NCBI GenBank assembly: GCA_038277395.1
Contig: CM076194.1
Coordinates: 132,155,230 to 132,219,229, forward strand
DNA length: 64,000 nucleotides
Origin: Dryocosmus kuriphilus
Lineage: Eukaryota; Arthropoda; Insecta; Hymenoptera; Cynipidae
Reading direction: 5' to 3'
Shown: one piece after another, positions 35,406-46,603 of the stretch
Position numbering within the stretch: position 1 is the first letter of the stretch
Layout: every line of letters begins with the position of its first letter
Position numbers and translations under genes: made by a program
The notes under the pieces: model-generated
The model's input: the letters and a program-made list of their open reading frames with translations, nothing else
What the model was told of the DNA's origin: nothing
The model's database searches: none

Positions 35406-35744
35406 AAAACTAGACACTTCGTTTTATTTTATATTATATTGGCCAAAGTCTTCTATTGCTATTGTTATAGTCTACAATAGTCTTCTGTTGTCTTCTACTT
35501 CGTGAGGTAAAGAAGAAAATTAATAGTTTTACTATAATCAATGTATTTTTTACATCTGACCACCAAAATAAAAATATTACTTGTATCGGTACCAAGAATA
35601 GATGGTTTCCGTAGCTTTTTAGTCCCTGAATCCGAATCCGGAAGCCAAGTCTTTCTATCATGTCAAGTTTTTGAGAAAATTGACGTTTTTTTAAATTTCT
35701 TTGAAACAACGTATGGCACAAATCTGAAGTTCTAGGGAAGTATG

Positions 35745-36039
35745 AGCCTAACGCTGGCGTCTGTCAGAACTCGCGCTTTGCGCTCGATATGGTATTTACA
35801 TCGCGCTACGCGCTCAGCATTTGTACATTGACCTAAATTTGTGCGTTGTAAACCTTTTAAAATTATAGATCAAACCATTGATCAGTGTAGTTTGGTATTG
35901 TTGAATTTTTTTGTTAAACCTCCTTCGGCTTTAACAAATATACATTATCATCACGTGCTCGCACTTCGCACTCTAATAAAGTTTGTTCAAAACGTGAAAT
36001 TTTCTTGCAGTTTCGCTGAAAAGTTGTATTTTTTATTTT

Positions 36040-36043
<4 letters not shown>
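35745..36043 (-). repeat. Family X repeat, copy 4, GC-tail half
   Basis: Starts with near-palindromes CTCGCGCTTTGCGCTCG and CGCGCTACGCGCTC. Its middle (35870-35960) matches the inverted fragment at 2660-2800. It is cut at 36043 by the LINE and resumes at 41041. Confidence 0.65.

Positions 36044-36044
<1 letters not shown>

Positions 36045-36093
<49 letters not shown>
36045..36093. repeat. (TA)n microsatellite tail of the LINE
   Basis: About 24 TA units at the 3' end of the element, in place of a poly-A tail. Confidence 0.95.
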
Positions 36094-36095
<2 letters not shown>

Positions 36096-36539
36096 ATGCT
36101 TTATTTCAGCCACCAGGGCCCAAAAACCTGCAGACTTCGTCTGCTACATCGAGGTTACATGTCTATATTTACACGTTATTTACAATCTCTCATACCTACT
36201 GCGTAATCTAATTTATTTCTATCGTTCCCACTCACTCTTTCCGCTCTTTAATAATTTGATATCTTAACCTATATTCGTATTGCCTCTCATTTCTCTCACG
36301 TATCTTATGTCTATTTTGCCTTTTCGCTCGGCATTTTTGTGCCTTTTCATTCGCCATTTTTCTTTTTACCTTTTGCTTGCCAGTTTTTGTGCCTTTTCGG
36401 TCGCAAATTTTTGTATGTTTTTTCAACTTACTATAATTCCTTTTATCAATACATCCTTTGCATTTTGCATTCCTTTCCTTATCTCTATTATCGCTTAATC
36501 TATCCCTTCCCCCCTAATTCTCCTTTCTCATCTCTTTAT

Positions 36540-38178
36540 TTTTTTCTTTTCCAGTTTCCTTAACCGCTCCACCACCTCTATCATTCCCTTTTCATTACAG
36601 ATCTTTCCCATTGACATGCACCCTCCTTCTACTTTTTCACAATCTTCTAACCAGTGCTTAAACGTTGCTCAACCTCTCTCACAAAGCATGCATTTTCTTT
36701 CTTCTTCTTTCGCCCAGTACTTATTCCATTCTTCCGTGTTTCCACATCTCGTTCTCGCGGTCACTTTTTGCGAACCGATATTTTGCTATACCCTCTACTT
36801 TTATCCAGAAGTATTTTTCATTATATCTTGTTTCCTTTATTTTATTTTTATTATTCGTTTTAATACTTCTCTATCCCTATCTATTAAATCTTGTTTTACT
36901 TTTATTCCCTTTTTGTGTTCTCTCCTCACTAATTCCCTTGACCAACCATTCCTATTTAAATATTTTTCTCTCTTCCCTTTCTCCCTCCTAATCCCAATTC
37001 CCCCTCTTCTAGAAATGCTTTAGCTATTATTCTTCTGTTACTTTCCAATACTTTTTCTTCAAATTTACATGCTCTGTTCTTTGCTCTTACTTTCACTTTC
37101 TCCCTATCAACCTCCTTCAGTACTATGCGCCAAGGAGTGCATCTGTCCAGTCCCAGCGTCCATCTAATGAATTTTTCATGCAGTCTTTCCACTTCCTCAT
37201 ATTCCCTCCACCCCCAAATTTTCACTCCGTACAGTAATACACTCATCACTAAGGCCTCATACATTCTCATTCTTCTCCTAAAATCATCTTTAAATAATTT
37301 TTTCTCCTATTCTACACACCTTTTTCATCACTACCATTGCTCTTTTTAAACTCTTTCTTTCGCATGCCCTCTAATATTCCCATTTTTCTTAAATAAAAAT
37401 CCTAAATAAACAAATTCCTTTACTTCTTCAACCTTTTCTTCTCCCCACTGCCATACATCATAATTTTTTCTTTAACCACCACCTTTGTTGAAAACCATTA
37501 CCTTCGACTTACTTGCATTCAGTGTTAATTTTTTTCCCTCAAATATCTCTCTAATCTTTTCATCATGCTTCTCAAAACCTCCCCCTCTTTCGCTAGTAAC
37601 ACAATATCATCTGCGTATGCCAGAGACCAGATCCTTTTCTTTCCTACCACTAATCTCCCTTCTAATCCTTTCTTGAATTCCTCCTCAATGTCTGCTATGA
37701 ACACTGCAAATAGTAGTGGACTCATCGGACAGCCCTGTCTCAACCCTAACTCTGTCCAGAACTTTTCTGATGTTTCATTTCCCACTCTTACCCTATCCCT
37801 GGTTTCCTTGTAAATTTCTCTTACCTTTTCTATTTAATTCTCATTTATTTCTCTTTCCTTCATTACCTCCCACAATTTTTTCCGATTCACCGATGGGAAC
37901 GCGGTCTTTAAATCTACGAAAAACGCACATACCTTTCCCCCTTTTCGATCTGTCTCCTTTTCTATCACATGTTGTAGTACATATATATTGCCCATCGTAC
38001 TTCTGCCCTCTCTAAAACCTGCTTGACACTTCGGAAGTATCCTTTTGATTTCTGTCTCTATCTTTAACCTTTCTATCAAAACCATCGCATATACCTTGTA
38101 CGCTGTGTTCAAAAGTGTTATCCCCCTGTAATTATCAACCTTCCCTTTATCTCCTTTCTCGTATATCGGTGTTATCAA
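36540..38178 (-). pseudogene. LINE reverse transcriptase and C-terminus
   Basis: The frame 37834-38178 opens with MITPIYEKGDKGKVDNYRGI and holds RT motif A, FFVDLKTAFPSVNR. The frame 37525-37785 has LRQGCPMSPLLF and the catalytic YADDIVLLA. The frame 36956-37270 covers the thumb (MYEALVMSVLLYGVKIWG). Further down, KCMLCERG (about 36690) followed by FKHWLEDC gives a CCHC-type zinc knuckle in a frame with a stop. The pieces lie in order but in different frames, so no continuous enzyme is encoded. The enzyme would copy the element RNA at a nicked target. Confidence 0.9.
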
Positions 38179-38281
38179 TCCTTCCTTCTACTCCTCTGGA
38201 AACCCCTCGCCCTTCCAAACTCTTTTCACCACCTCTTTCAGTTTCCTTCTCGTTTCTCCATTGCTGTAAAACCATACCTCG

Positions 38282-38881
38282 TTACTTAGCCATCCACGCC
38301 TCCCCTTCCGTTTTAATGCTACTAATGTCTTCCTCTATTTCTTTTTGTTTCTTTTCCTCCTTTTTCTTACATAGATCTGTGTACTCTTTCCTGACTTTTA
38401 CATACTTCGAACTAACTTCCCTTCCCTTTTTCCAGTTCTTATAAGTTTTCTTTACTTCCTTTTTCTTTTTCCTGCATTTGCTATCCCACCTTGGATTTGT
38501 CCAGTTTTTATCCTTTCCCTTCCTAATTCTAAACTTTTTAACTTTCCTAGCCTTTTTCACCTTTGTATTTAATTCTCACAACTCTAATAATTCGACCTTC
38601 TCATATTCCACTTTTTCTCTTCTTTCTCTATATTCCTTCCTCGTTTCTTCCGTCCACACTTCTTTTTCTACTACTCCCCCTGATTTTCTCTTTTCCTTTT
38701 CGGTACTGCTTTTGAGCCACACCCCTAATGGTTGGTGATCCAATTCCACTCTAGGCTCTACCTTAATTGTTTTTATATTTTCCCATCCCTCTATATTTAG
38801 TGCAACGTAGTCTATTATTGTACTCGCATTGGCTCTTACATACGTATATATCTCTTTTCTCATCTCCTTTTTGATTTCCAT
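38282..38881 (-). pseudogene. LINE ORF2 linker between endonuclease and reverse transcriptase
   Basis: Two minus frames, 38576-38881 and 38282-38560, are rich in K and E. The first contains the endonuclease end with LDHQPLGVWL, the conserved DHxPL-like motif of APE-type nucleases. The second is a basic linker with DSKCRKKKKEVKKTYKNW. Confidence 0.75.
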
Positions 38882-39431
38882 TTAGTATAAACCAAACCCT
38901 TTCTTCCACTAAACCTAAAAGTTCCTTTACCTCTTTATTAATCGTATCGTCTTTTGTACTTCTCTCGTTATACTCTCCATCCGCGTAGACACTTCCTTTC
39001 TTTCCTATTCTTGCATTCCAATCTCCCCCTACTATTAAAATCTCTTCTTCTTCCTCTCTTATGTAATTCTCTAATTCTTTTCTTTTTCTTTTCATTGTAT
39101 TCCCGTTATAAATTCCCACTATCCTATGTCACCTTCCTTTTATTTTTACCGTTCTTTTCTGTAAACCATCTACTGTATTTCTTTCTACTTCCTTTTCTTC
39201 AAAGTTTTCCTTGATTCCCGTTATAGTTCCTCCACTGGCCCTACCCGTGTCTTTTTTTCTTATAGCCCCTTGTAGTTTCCATCTATACTCATCCGGTAAT
39301 ATACCCCTTGTCTTTTCCCAGTCCTTTTCTTCCACCCAAGTTTCCGTCAACCCTACTATATCACATGTTTCAATATATTTCCAGAACTCTCTATCCTTTT
39401 TCATTATTCCTGTTACATTCCAAAATACCAC
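38763..39431 (-). pseudogene. LINE APE-type endonuclease
   Basis: The frame 39129-39431 starts MVFWNVTGIMKKDREFW and contains GLTETWVE, the catalytic glutamate region. The frame 38763-39119 contains VGGDWNARIG, the conserved GDxNA motif. A frame break lies near 39120-39128. Together with LDHQPLG in the next frame these are the recognisable endonuclease motifs, which would nick the T-rich target strand. The observed target duplication is T-rich. Confidence 0.88.
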
Positions 39432-39503
39432 CTTGACCTGTTTTTCTCCTTCTTGTCCCCTTTCTTGTCCTTTCTTCTCTTTTTCTTACTTTTACCCTTT
39501 TCT

Positions 39504-40682
39504 TTATCGTTTTATTCTCCCCCTCTCTTCCTTACTATAAAAAAAAAAACGCCTAACCGCCTTCTCGAATCTTTCATTCTCTCCATTCCATTTATGCCAC
39601 TCCCCTTGAATACAGATTTTTTGATACCCTACCCTAGCTGTCCTTCCTTTATCCCTTTCTTCTTTAGCTATCTCTCTTATTTTCCTTTGTATCTCTCTTT
39701 CTTTGTGCGTTAGATCATGATACAGGTACACTTTTCTTAAACCTAGCCTACTCTTGTTCTTCATGATTTCTTGTTTAGCCTCCCATGAGTCCATCTCCAC
39801 TACCAATACCTCTTTACTGAATCTACCCTGTCGTCTCACTTTCTTAATTCCCCCTTCTGACCCGAACTCCTTCTCTAGAAATTCCTCTACTATTTCCTTT
39901 TCCTTTCCTTCCTATGTCGTTATGCCTACAATTGTGAGATTGTTTTTTCTGGCCCAACTTTCCCTTTTTCAAATTCCCTTTCCACCGCACTCACCTTTTT
40001 TACTATTTTCTCTAAACTCCCTACTTGAGCAGACTATTTTCTTTTCCATTATCTCAATTTTCTTTCTCAAGCCTTCTTCTCGCAAAATACTCCCCTCTTT
40101 TTCCCTCCCTTTCTCCAGTTCTACCCTAACCTCTCCTATCCTTTTATCTTTCCACTCTCCAATCTGTTTTTCTAACCCCGCTATTCTCTGCTCATTTTGT
40201 AATTTATCCTTTTTCATATCTTTCATCTCTTTCTCTAGGATCTCCGTTCTTTCCTTAATCCTTTTTATCTCTTTTTCCCATTTCTCATCCCTTTTCTTCA
40301 ACTCTTCTCTAATTAATATCGCCCCTTGATTTGCTTCTGTCGTTTCCCTTTTAAGAACTTCCATTCTCTTTTGCCCGTCCTTTATCCCCCTTAATTCATC
40401 CCTCATTTCTTTAATCGTCCCTAGTAATTCTACCTGTTTTTGTTCCTTTTTCGTCTTCTTTTCCCCTTCCTGCCTTGACTGATCCCTTGGATCTTCGTTT
40501 CCCCCCTTCTTTACTGGCGACCTCAACATCGTGCTTTCCTTGACCCGGCTGGCCACAAAAAATTTATCCAAACTTTCGTTCAGATCTCTTTTTCCTTTGC
40601 TCAGCGCTGAAATCGTCTCCAAATCCCCTTCGCTATGTAACTTTAGTTCTTCCTCGGAGTCACCTCCAGTTTTCTCTGCCAT
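39504..40682 (-). pseudogene. LINE ORF1, coiled coil plus RRM-like region
   Basis: The first frame, 39969-40682 (237 residues, start MAEKTGGDSEEELKL), is almost entirely charged helix with heptad-like spacing, as expected for a trimerising coiled coil. After a frame break and a TAG near 39913, WARKNN is followed by a second frame, 39504-39839, with VLVVEMDSWEAKQEIMKNK and YLYHDLTHKERE, the RRM-like and C-terminal pattern of LINE ORF1 proteins. It would coat the element RNA. Confidence 0.8.
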
Positions 40683-41040
40683 CGATAGCTCTCTTTCCTC
40701 TGCTGATAACTCTGTTTCCCTGCTCGTTTACATCTACCCTCACAGATGGTGACTTTGTTCTATTTCTCTAACTCATTTAACCCTTTTGCTATAAATTAAT
40801 TAATTCCCTTATATTTTATCTGTAACCTGCTTCTCCCTTCTACACAGGTCGCAATTAGCCCCTTTATTAATCCTACACTTCTTAATCTCACTTATTTTAC
40901 TGCAACGTTTACCCTTACCTTCTTTGCATTTCTATTGTATCCTTTTATCGATCTTGTTTTCAATTTCCCTACAAACACTTCAAAACCACCATACCATTCA
41001 CATGCCAACTACGCGTCATCACCACAAACATGCAACCCTC

Positions 41041-41540
41041 TTTTATTTTTATTAAAGTTTTCATGATTAGAAAAAAACTATGTGTCATCAAAAAATAGTC
41101 TTAAGAAAATTTATAGACCCTTTCAGAATGAACAACTTTTTTTCCTAACATTCTTTTCGTATCTTGCATGGTTTTTCGGGCAAATTAAACTCTTGGTTCT
41201 TATTAATAACACTATTCAAGATGAACTTAAAAATTAGGCATCCTATAAAAAATAGTATAAGGCTTTGTAAATCTTTTTGAGGTGAACGACTTTGCTTCTT
41301 AACTTTTTTTCCGTATCTCGCATAGTTTGGCCGGAAGATTGAATGTTTAATTTTTTTGAAAAGCATTTTCGATAGACAAAATCAGAACCATTGGTCAAAG
41401 ATGATGGTTAGCGGAGTTGACCTATCTTTATAGGCCTTAAGAAGTGAGCGAAAGCGCAAGCCAATCTGGTTAGTCTTTCGAAAGTTATCTTATATGCAGA
41501 CGACGAAAACGACAGCAATATAACTCTCTCAAAGAAAAAG
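41041..41540 (-). repeat. Family X repeat, copy 4, other half
   Basis: Continues the repeat beyond the LINE: 'cttttcgtatcttgcatggtttttc', the GATAGACAAAATCAGAACCATTGG stretch and the AGACGACGAAAACGAC triplet remnant at about 41498. The terminal ACATTCTC motif is not visible, so this end is decayed. Confidence 0.65.
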
Positions 41541-41989
41541 GTTCAAACTTTAATTTAGTCCTATTAGAAATCCCTAGAACTTCAGGTTTGCGCAACGTGT
41601 TGTTTCAAAGAAATTTCCAAAAAATTTAATCTTCTCAAAAACTTGATGTGATAGAAAGACTGCGCTTGCGGATTCGGCTTCAGCGACTAAAAATATACGG
41701 TAAACACCTACTTTTGGTCGGGACATAGTTAACAATTTTTTTGTGGTTCTGTTTTATGTAACAAAGGAAAACAGTAAATATAAATAAATGTAGTAAATTT
41801 TTCGTAACATGCTTTATGCGAATGTCTACTTTTCTATTAAAGTTACTTTTTAAGAAAAAAAAATGTGGCTAAAAATGTACCATATTGCTGATGATTCTTT
41901 GTTCTTTTCTAATGACATAATAATTAATCGATAATAATTATATCGATTAGTTATTAAAGAATAATAATTTTTTAAATATTAATTTTTTG
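41541..41989. other. AT-rich noncoding stretch
   Basis: Nothing recognisable before the inverted tRNA-like dimer. Confidence 0.5.
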
Positions 41990-42100
41990 ATTTGACATTT
42001 TCAGACTATATATTTATCAGAGGATGAACTCATGATAATTTTCGCGATTTTTTATGGTTGAAAAATACGCGAAATAAATAAAACAAGATCTCATAAAAAC

Positions 42101-42172
42101 ACCATGGACCGGATTTGAACCGGCAACCTTCTCATATCCAGTGAGGCGCGCTACCAGTTGAGCCACCACGGA
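42101..42172 (-). tRNA. tRNA-like gene, anticodon GGA, imperfect
   Basis: On the minus strand TCCGTGG pairs with CCATGGT (one G-T, terminal U-U mismatch). The T-arm GCCGG/CCGGT has loop TTCAAAT. The anticodon stem CCTCA/TGAGA has a C-A mismatch and loop CTGGATA. A and B boxes are good, and a five-T run follows the 3' end. The anticodon would be GGA (Ser), but the short variable loop is not that of tRNA-Ser, so a tRNA-derived repeat is likelier than a working tRNA. Confidence 0.6.
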
Positions 42173-42571
42173 CCAACAGTGAAACTTTTGGAACTTGTAT
42201 TTACCGAGTCACCAGGGTTTGAGACACACATAGATGATGTTACACGATAGTTATGTCAACGTGAATTGATATTTGAAACTGATGAATTTTTTAAGATCTT
42301 AAGTCATCGAATTTTTTTATCGCCTGATTTATATTATGCGAATATTAATTTTATTGATGTGGCACTTTCACACTATATATTTATCAGAGGATGAACTCAT
42401 GATAATTTTCGCGATTTTTTATGGTTGAAAAATTCGATGACTTAAGATCTTAAAAAATTGATCAGTTTCAAATATCAATTCAAGTTGACATAACTATCGT
42501 GTAACATCATCTATGTGTGTCTCAAAACCTTGAGACTAGGTAAATACAAGTTCCAAAAATTTCACTGTTGG

Positions 42572-42643
42572 TCCGTGGTGGCTCAACTGGTAGCGCGTCT
42601 CACTGGAAATGAGAAGGTTGCCGGTTCAAATCCGGCCCACGGT
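42572..42643 (+). tRNA. tRNA-like gene, anticodon GGA, better preserved copy
   Basis: 72 nt. The acceptor TCCGTGG/CCACGGT has six pairs with a terminal U-U mismatch. The D-arm GCTC/GCGC has one mismatch. The anticodon stem TCTCA/TGAGA is perfect, with loop CTGGAAA (GGA at 42605-42607). The variable loop has five bases, and the T-arm GCCGG/CCGGC is perfect with loop TTCAAAT. A T7 run at 42645-42651 would terminate Pol III. Ser(GGA) with a class I variable loop is unusual, which argues for a tRNA-like repeat or a mutated anticodon. Confidence 0.65.
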
Positions 42644-42850
42644 GTTTTTTTCGAGAACTTGTTTTATTTATCTCGCGTATTTTTCAAACATAAAAAATCG
42701 CTAAAATTATCAGAAGTTCATCCTCTGATAAATATATTGTCTGAAAAATGTCGAATCATAAAATTAATATTTGCATAATATAAATCAGACGATAAAAAAA
42801 TTCGATGACTTAAGATCTTAAAAAATTCATCAGTTTCAAATAATAATTTT

Positions 42851-43672
42851 TGTTCGTTGCCTTGAACCTGGATCGTTAAACAGGTCTCAATAATAACTCG
42901 CTTTATTTTTTGTGTAATCTTTGTGAAAACTGATGAAATCTTTTGAAATTTTTGTAAAATCTTTGTGAAATTAAATGAAAAAAACTACTTCCATTTTAGG
43001 ATACGCCCAAGCCAGTTAAAAAGTTCTTTTCTTTTTAATCTATTTATTAAATTATAAGTTTCAGCTACAGAAAAGGTTCAGAAAAAATATTTGTCTTTTT
43101 GTGGGCAACAGGTTCCATTCTGTTGGTACTTTTGTACCGTTTATCCTTTTTATGGACATTATTTCACTTTATCTTTAAGAAAATGGCATTTTTACAATAT
43201 TTCGCTGAAAGCATGATTTTTACATACTACATTATAAACGGTGACCGCTAAACATCATTTTCAATTTTCCTTGACTAATCTTGGATTTTTCCATGACCAT
43301 TTTATTATTCTCCCTGACCACAAGTAGCCCATTCGAGTTTCTTTGGGCTTTAGACAATAAATTTCCTAAAGAATACAGTGTTTCCGAAATTCTAGATACA
43401 ATAGGGAATTTTTTAGAAAATTTTAAAGCTCGGAGTCAAGTGAAAATTCGAATTTTCCCATATGGAGATCTAAAAATGGATACACGCTTTTTGAAATTTA
43501 TTTTTTCATTTAGAACAAAGTTCTATTGGATTTCAGATAGTAAATTTCCTGAAAAATAAAAATTTTTCGAAATCCTAGGAGCAACAGGGAATTATTTCGA
43601 ACGGTTTAAAGTTCGGGTTCAAGTAAAAATTCGAATTTTTTCGATTTTGGCTACAGCCTCTTTGGAATTTAT
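42851..43672. other. Noncoding stretch
   Basis: No supported feature. The frame 43281-43559 resembles a degenerate duplication at 43560-43640 ('ttcgaaatcctag', 'caagtgaaaattcgaatttt'), so this is repeat DNA. Confidence 0.45.
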
Positions 43673-43914
43673 TACATTCTCGTCTCAGTGAGCAGGTATT
43701 AGCTTTAGATGAAAACTGAATCACGCGGATTTCATTAAATCTCGCCGTTTCAAGACCCCGCGAATCCGAACAAATAGGTTTTACGTTGGTGTCTGTTGTC
43801 GTTGTCATCGATCGCGAAGCGCGAGTTCCGGCAAGGGGGCTTATACTTCGCGCGAAACGCGGCGCGCGCATCACGCGATGAGGATGTGCCCGAGAAGCTG
43901 GCAGATTTTTTTTA
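43673..43914 (+). repeat. Family X repeat, copy 5, short internally deleted form
   Basis: Only about 240 bp, but both ends are present: ACATTCTCGTCTCAGTGAG at the start and GATGAGGATGTGCCC...GGCAGATTTTTTTT at the end. The whole AT-rich middle is missing, joined at the GTTGTCATCGATCGCGAAGCGCGAG junction near 43808. Confidence 0.75.
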
Positions 43915-44539
43915 TTTAGAACAGTGTGAACGCAAACTTCATTTTAGAAATCCTCTGACTTTTTTCTGATTTTCCCCTGACGAATAATATTTAAAGACCA
44001 GAATTCGAATTTCTTAAACATTTTAATAAAAGTTTACATTTTTAAAATTTATTATTCTTTGCTGTTGTTTATAGTTCCTCTTATAGAAATTCCCTGACGT
44101 TTGCATGTTTTTTTTTCAAATCTCTGACTTTTCCCGACCAACATGCTTTCCAGGATTTTCTTGACCTGCGGTCATACTGAGTATAGGAGGAGAAAGCTGT
44201 TTTCATTTTGGGGCTGAAATTTTTATTATTACCTTTGTTATCTTTAACCATTTGTATGGACCTTATTTAAGTAACCTTGGTATAGCAAAATATTTTTTGT
44301 TTCCTTTTATTAATTTCAGTTTTGTATGTCACACAACATTAAACATCTTGTGGATGTTAAAAATAATTGTATTATTAAGAAATAGGGTTTGATCATTTTG
44401 TTAAAATATATCATGTTAGAGGGTAGAACTATTATATAAAATAGTATATTACATATAGAGTGACGAAAGACGATGATATCTGATGAGTGTGAAGTTTGCT
44501 GCACTCGCGAGTCAGATGTCATCCTCTTCGCCACAAGAT
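43915..44539. other. Noncoding stretch
   Basis: AT-rich, with no supported gene, RNA or element ends. Confidence 0.45.
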
Positions 44540-45068
44540 ATTTATACTATTTTTTATTTCAAGCGCGGCGAAAATTCGACTTCCGCTGCCTCTTGAGAGA
44601 TGCGAAAGTGGCGTTTTTTTCATAAATCGAAGTCGTTATTTTCTTCCATTTGTCTTGAATCTTTTCAGAATAACGTCGATTTATACTCAGGGAGACTGTA
44701 CATGACACGAGGTATCTATGAGGTTATGTGCATCACTTCACACATGCGTATGCATAATGAAGGGACATCGATATCGAAATATCGGAAATATCGATATTAT
44801 TAACTTTTGATATATCGATATTTCAAATATCGATATTTTTTATCCGATGTCCCTTCACTATGTATGCAGAATAATAATAATAATAAAACACGCTCACGCA
44901 TAAGTGACATTAACCGAAATCCAGTCGTATCAATGTAAAAACTTTCTTAAAAGTAAACCCTGGCGACCAGTGGCGAAAGTAACTTCATGAAAAAACCGCC
45001 ACTTTCGCATTTCTCAAGAAGCAGCGAAAGTCGAATTTTCGCCGCGCGAGAAATGAAAAATATTTATT
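44540..45068. mobile_element. Foldback element with about 90-bp inverted ends and a palindromic core
   Basis: The left end around GCGCGGCGAAAATTCGAC and 'tcttgaga.atgcgaaagtggcg' pairs with the right end at 44975-45068. In the middle, 44759-44856 is a second palindrome from GAAGGGACATCG to ATGTCCCTTC, built of ATATCGATATT units. The frames 44496-44803 are shadows of the arms. Confidence 0.75.
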
Positions 45069-46603
45069 TCCTAAATGGACACCAATTTCAAATGCGGAAG
45101 CATTGCCTGCTGCTGCTCCATTTTGATTTACATTTCTTATTTTGGGATTCTAGGATCTAAAAATATAATTGTTGCTCAAATTATAATTTTTTTAATATGA
45201 GTCAAATCAGTTTTTTACTTTTGATTTTTGTCCACTTTCAGATGCCTTTATTAAAGATATTGTTACCGATAAAGAATAGGGATCTTTATACCCTTTCTAT
45301 TGTTCATAAGAATTTTTTGAAAAAAAATAATTGACTTACAAAAATAAAGGTCAAACCAAATATTTGTTAATATACAAAATATAATCTTGAATTTTCAAAA
45401 TAGTTAAAAATAGACTTTATGCACAGTAATATTGAATATCCTTTGGTATAAAAGAGGTTCATAAAAAACTGACGAAAGAAAGACAATGTGCCTGTAAATC
45501 ACCATAGAAGCGACATTCCGACACATACGCGGTTTATCTCTCTCAGCTATCACCCCAATCTCTCAATATCTTTGTTCTCTTTATGCATTTCGAATCATGT
45601 CGAAGGTGCTTGATTCTAAAGAACAGGCGGCAAATACAAATTCCAACAAATCGGCGAATAGAGAATGATGTTTCAGAGTTCGAGATGAAGGCTTCAGGAC
45701 TTCGAGACTAGCGAGATGCAAGTTCGATATAATCGCAATCTCTCTTTTATGACAGGATTATCTCTGATTATAGGAAAGAATTTGTTAGAAAAAAATACCC
45801 AGGAGCTATTTTTGAGCGTGACAACATATATCGATCATAAAAGTCTTCGAGTTGTTATTCGGGTATTTCAAAGGCCTTTTTCTAGGTCAGGTTATTATCT
45901 TGAATCCCCAGAGAACGAATGGTCGGTGTATTTCAGAAACACTATAAAAACCGAATCATCCATCAAAATTAACCATTTGATACTAAAATTTATCAAAGTT
46001 TATTTTTGTAAGTACAATCTTTGTAGTAGATAATAATTTTTCAAATATACCATCCTTAAAAACTAAAAGAATATTAATATCCTTTTTTTCAAATATAGAT
46101 TCACGTATTCTATTTCCATTTCACAAATGACCTGGATTTTTTTCAGGAAAGTAATAGCGTTCGCAGAAATTCTTTTTGAACAGAGCTCGTTTTCCGATTT
46201 TATTATCCCTAAACTCGAGCCTGTTCGGCGATAGCAACTTTGGAATGGTGTTTCAGTGTAAAAATCATTTGTTAGACACCCTTATCCTCCTATAAGTGTA
46301 CATATTTGAATACTGTACAAGATTTTACTTTTATGGCCAAAGTGCATTGTCCAAGTTTTTACGAGTGGTTGTAAAATCATTGAAGTTGGTTATGGCTTAC
46401 TATCAGTACCGTCGAATCCGAGTAAGTTATAATAAATGTGAGAATGCGTCGATTATTTTTCACAACTCACGACCACTTGACACAAAACAATCTTGAGTAT
46501 GGAAGCCAAATAAAACCTATATCAATTTTTACTTAAATTTATACAATATTATACTTTAAATATAGAAAAATAGAGACCTTGATACTAGGAAAGTATTTTT
46601 TTT
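45069..46603. other. Noncoding stretch
   Basis: No convincing gene. The 105-residue frame at 45716-46033 and a 23-codon frame from ATG 45597 show no recognisable motif. Confidence 0.4.

Larger units (their letters stand above)
36044..41040 (-). mobile_element. Non-LTR retrotransposon (LINE), near full length, decayed
   Basis: A 13-bp target duplication TTTTATTTTTATT lies at 36031-36043 and 41041-41053. The minus-strand order is 5' leader (40683-41040), ORF1 with coiled coil and RRM-like region, then ORF2 with an APE-type endonuclease, reverse transcriptase and a CCHC zinc knuckle. The 3' end reads AATAAAGCATCTTTA and passes into a (TA)n tail at 36045-36093. The coding strand is strongly purine-rich. 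All ORFs are broken by frameshifts or stops. I cannot assign the clade by eye. Confidence 0.93.
41990..42850. repeat. Inverted dimer of a tRNA-bearing unit
   Basis: Two units of about 370 bp face each other. The left unit (to about 42315) and right unit (from about 42425) match inversely across 'ttaagatcttaagtcatcga', 'gttacacgatagttatgtcaa', the tRNA-like gene and 'ttatcagaggatgaact'. The central 110 bp repeats the outer sequence again. The minus-strand frames here and the frame 42515-42778 are shadows. Confidence 0.8.

Noticed and set aside
36280..40329. Many long plus-strand frames rich in F, S, P and L
   Set aside because: They are the antisense of the purine-rich LINE ORFs, whose minus-strand frames carry the real endonuclease and RT motifs.
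45597..45668. Micro-frame MSKVLDSKEQAANTNSNKSA from an ATG
   Set aside because: Only 23 codons, with no downstream exon, no splice site I can defend and no recognised family.
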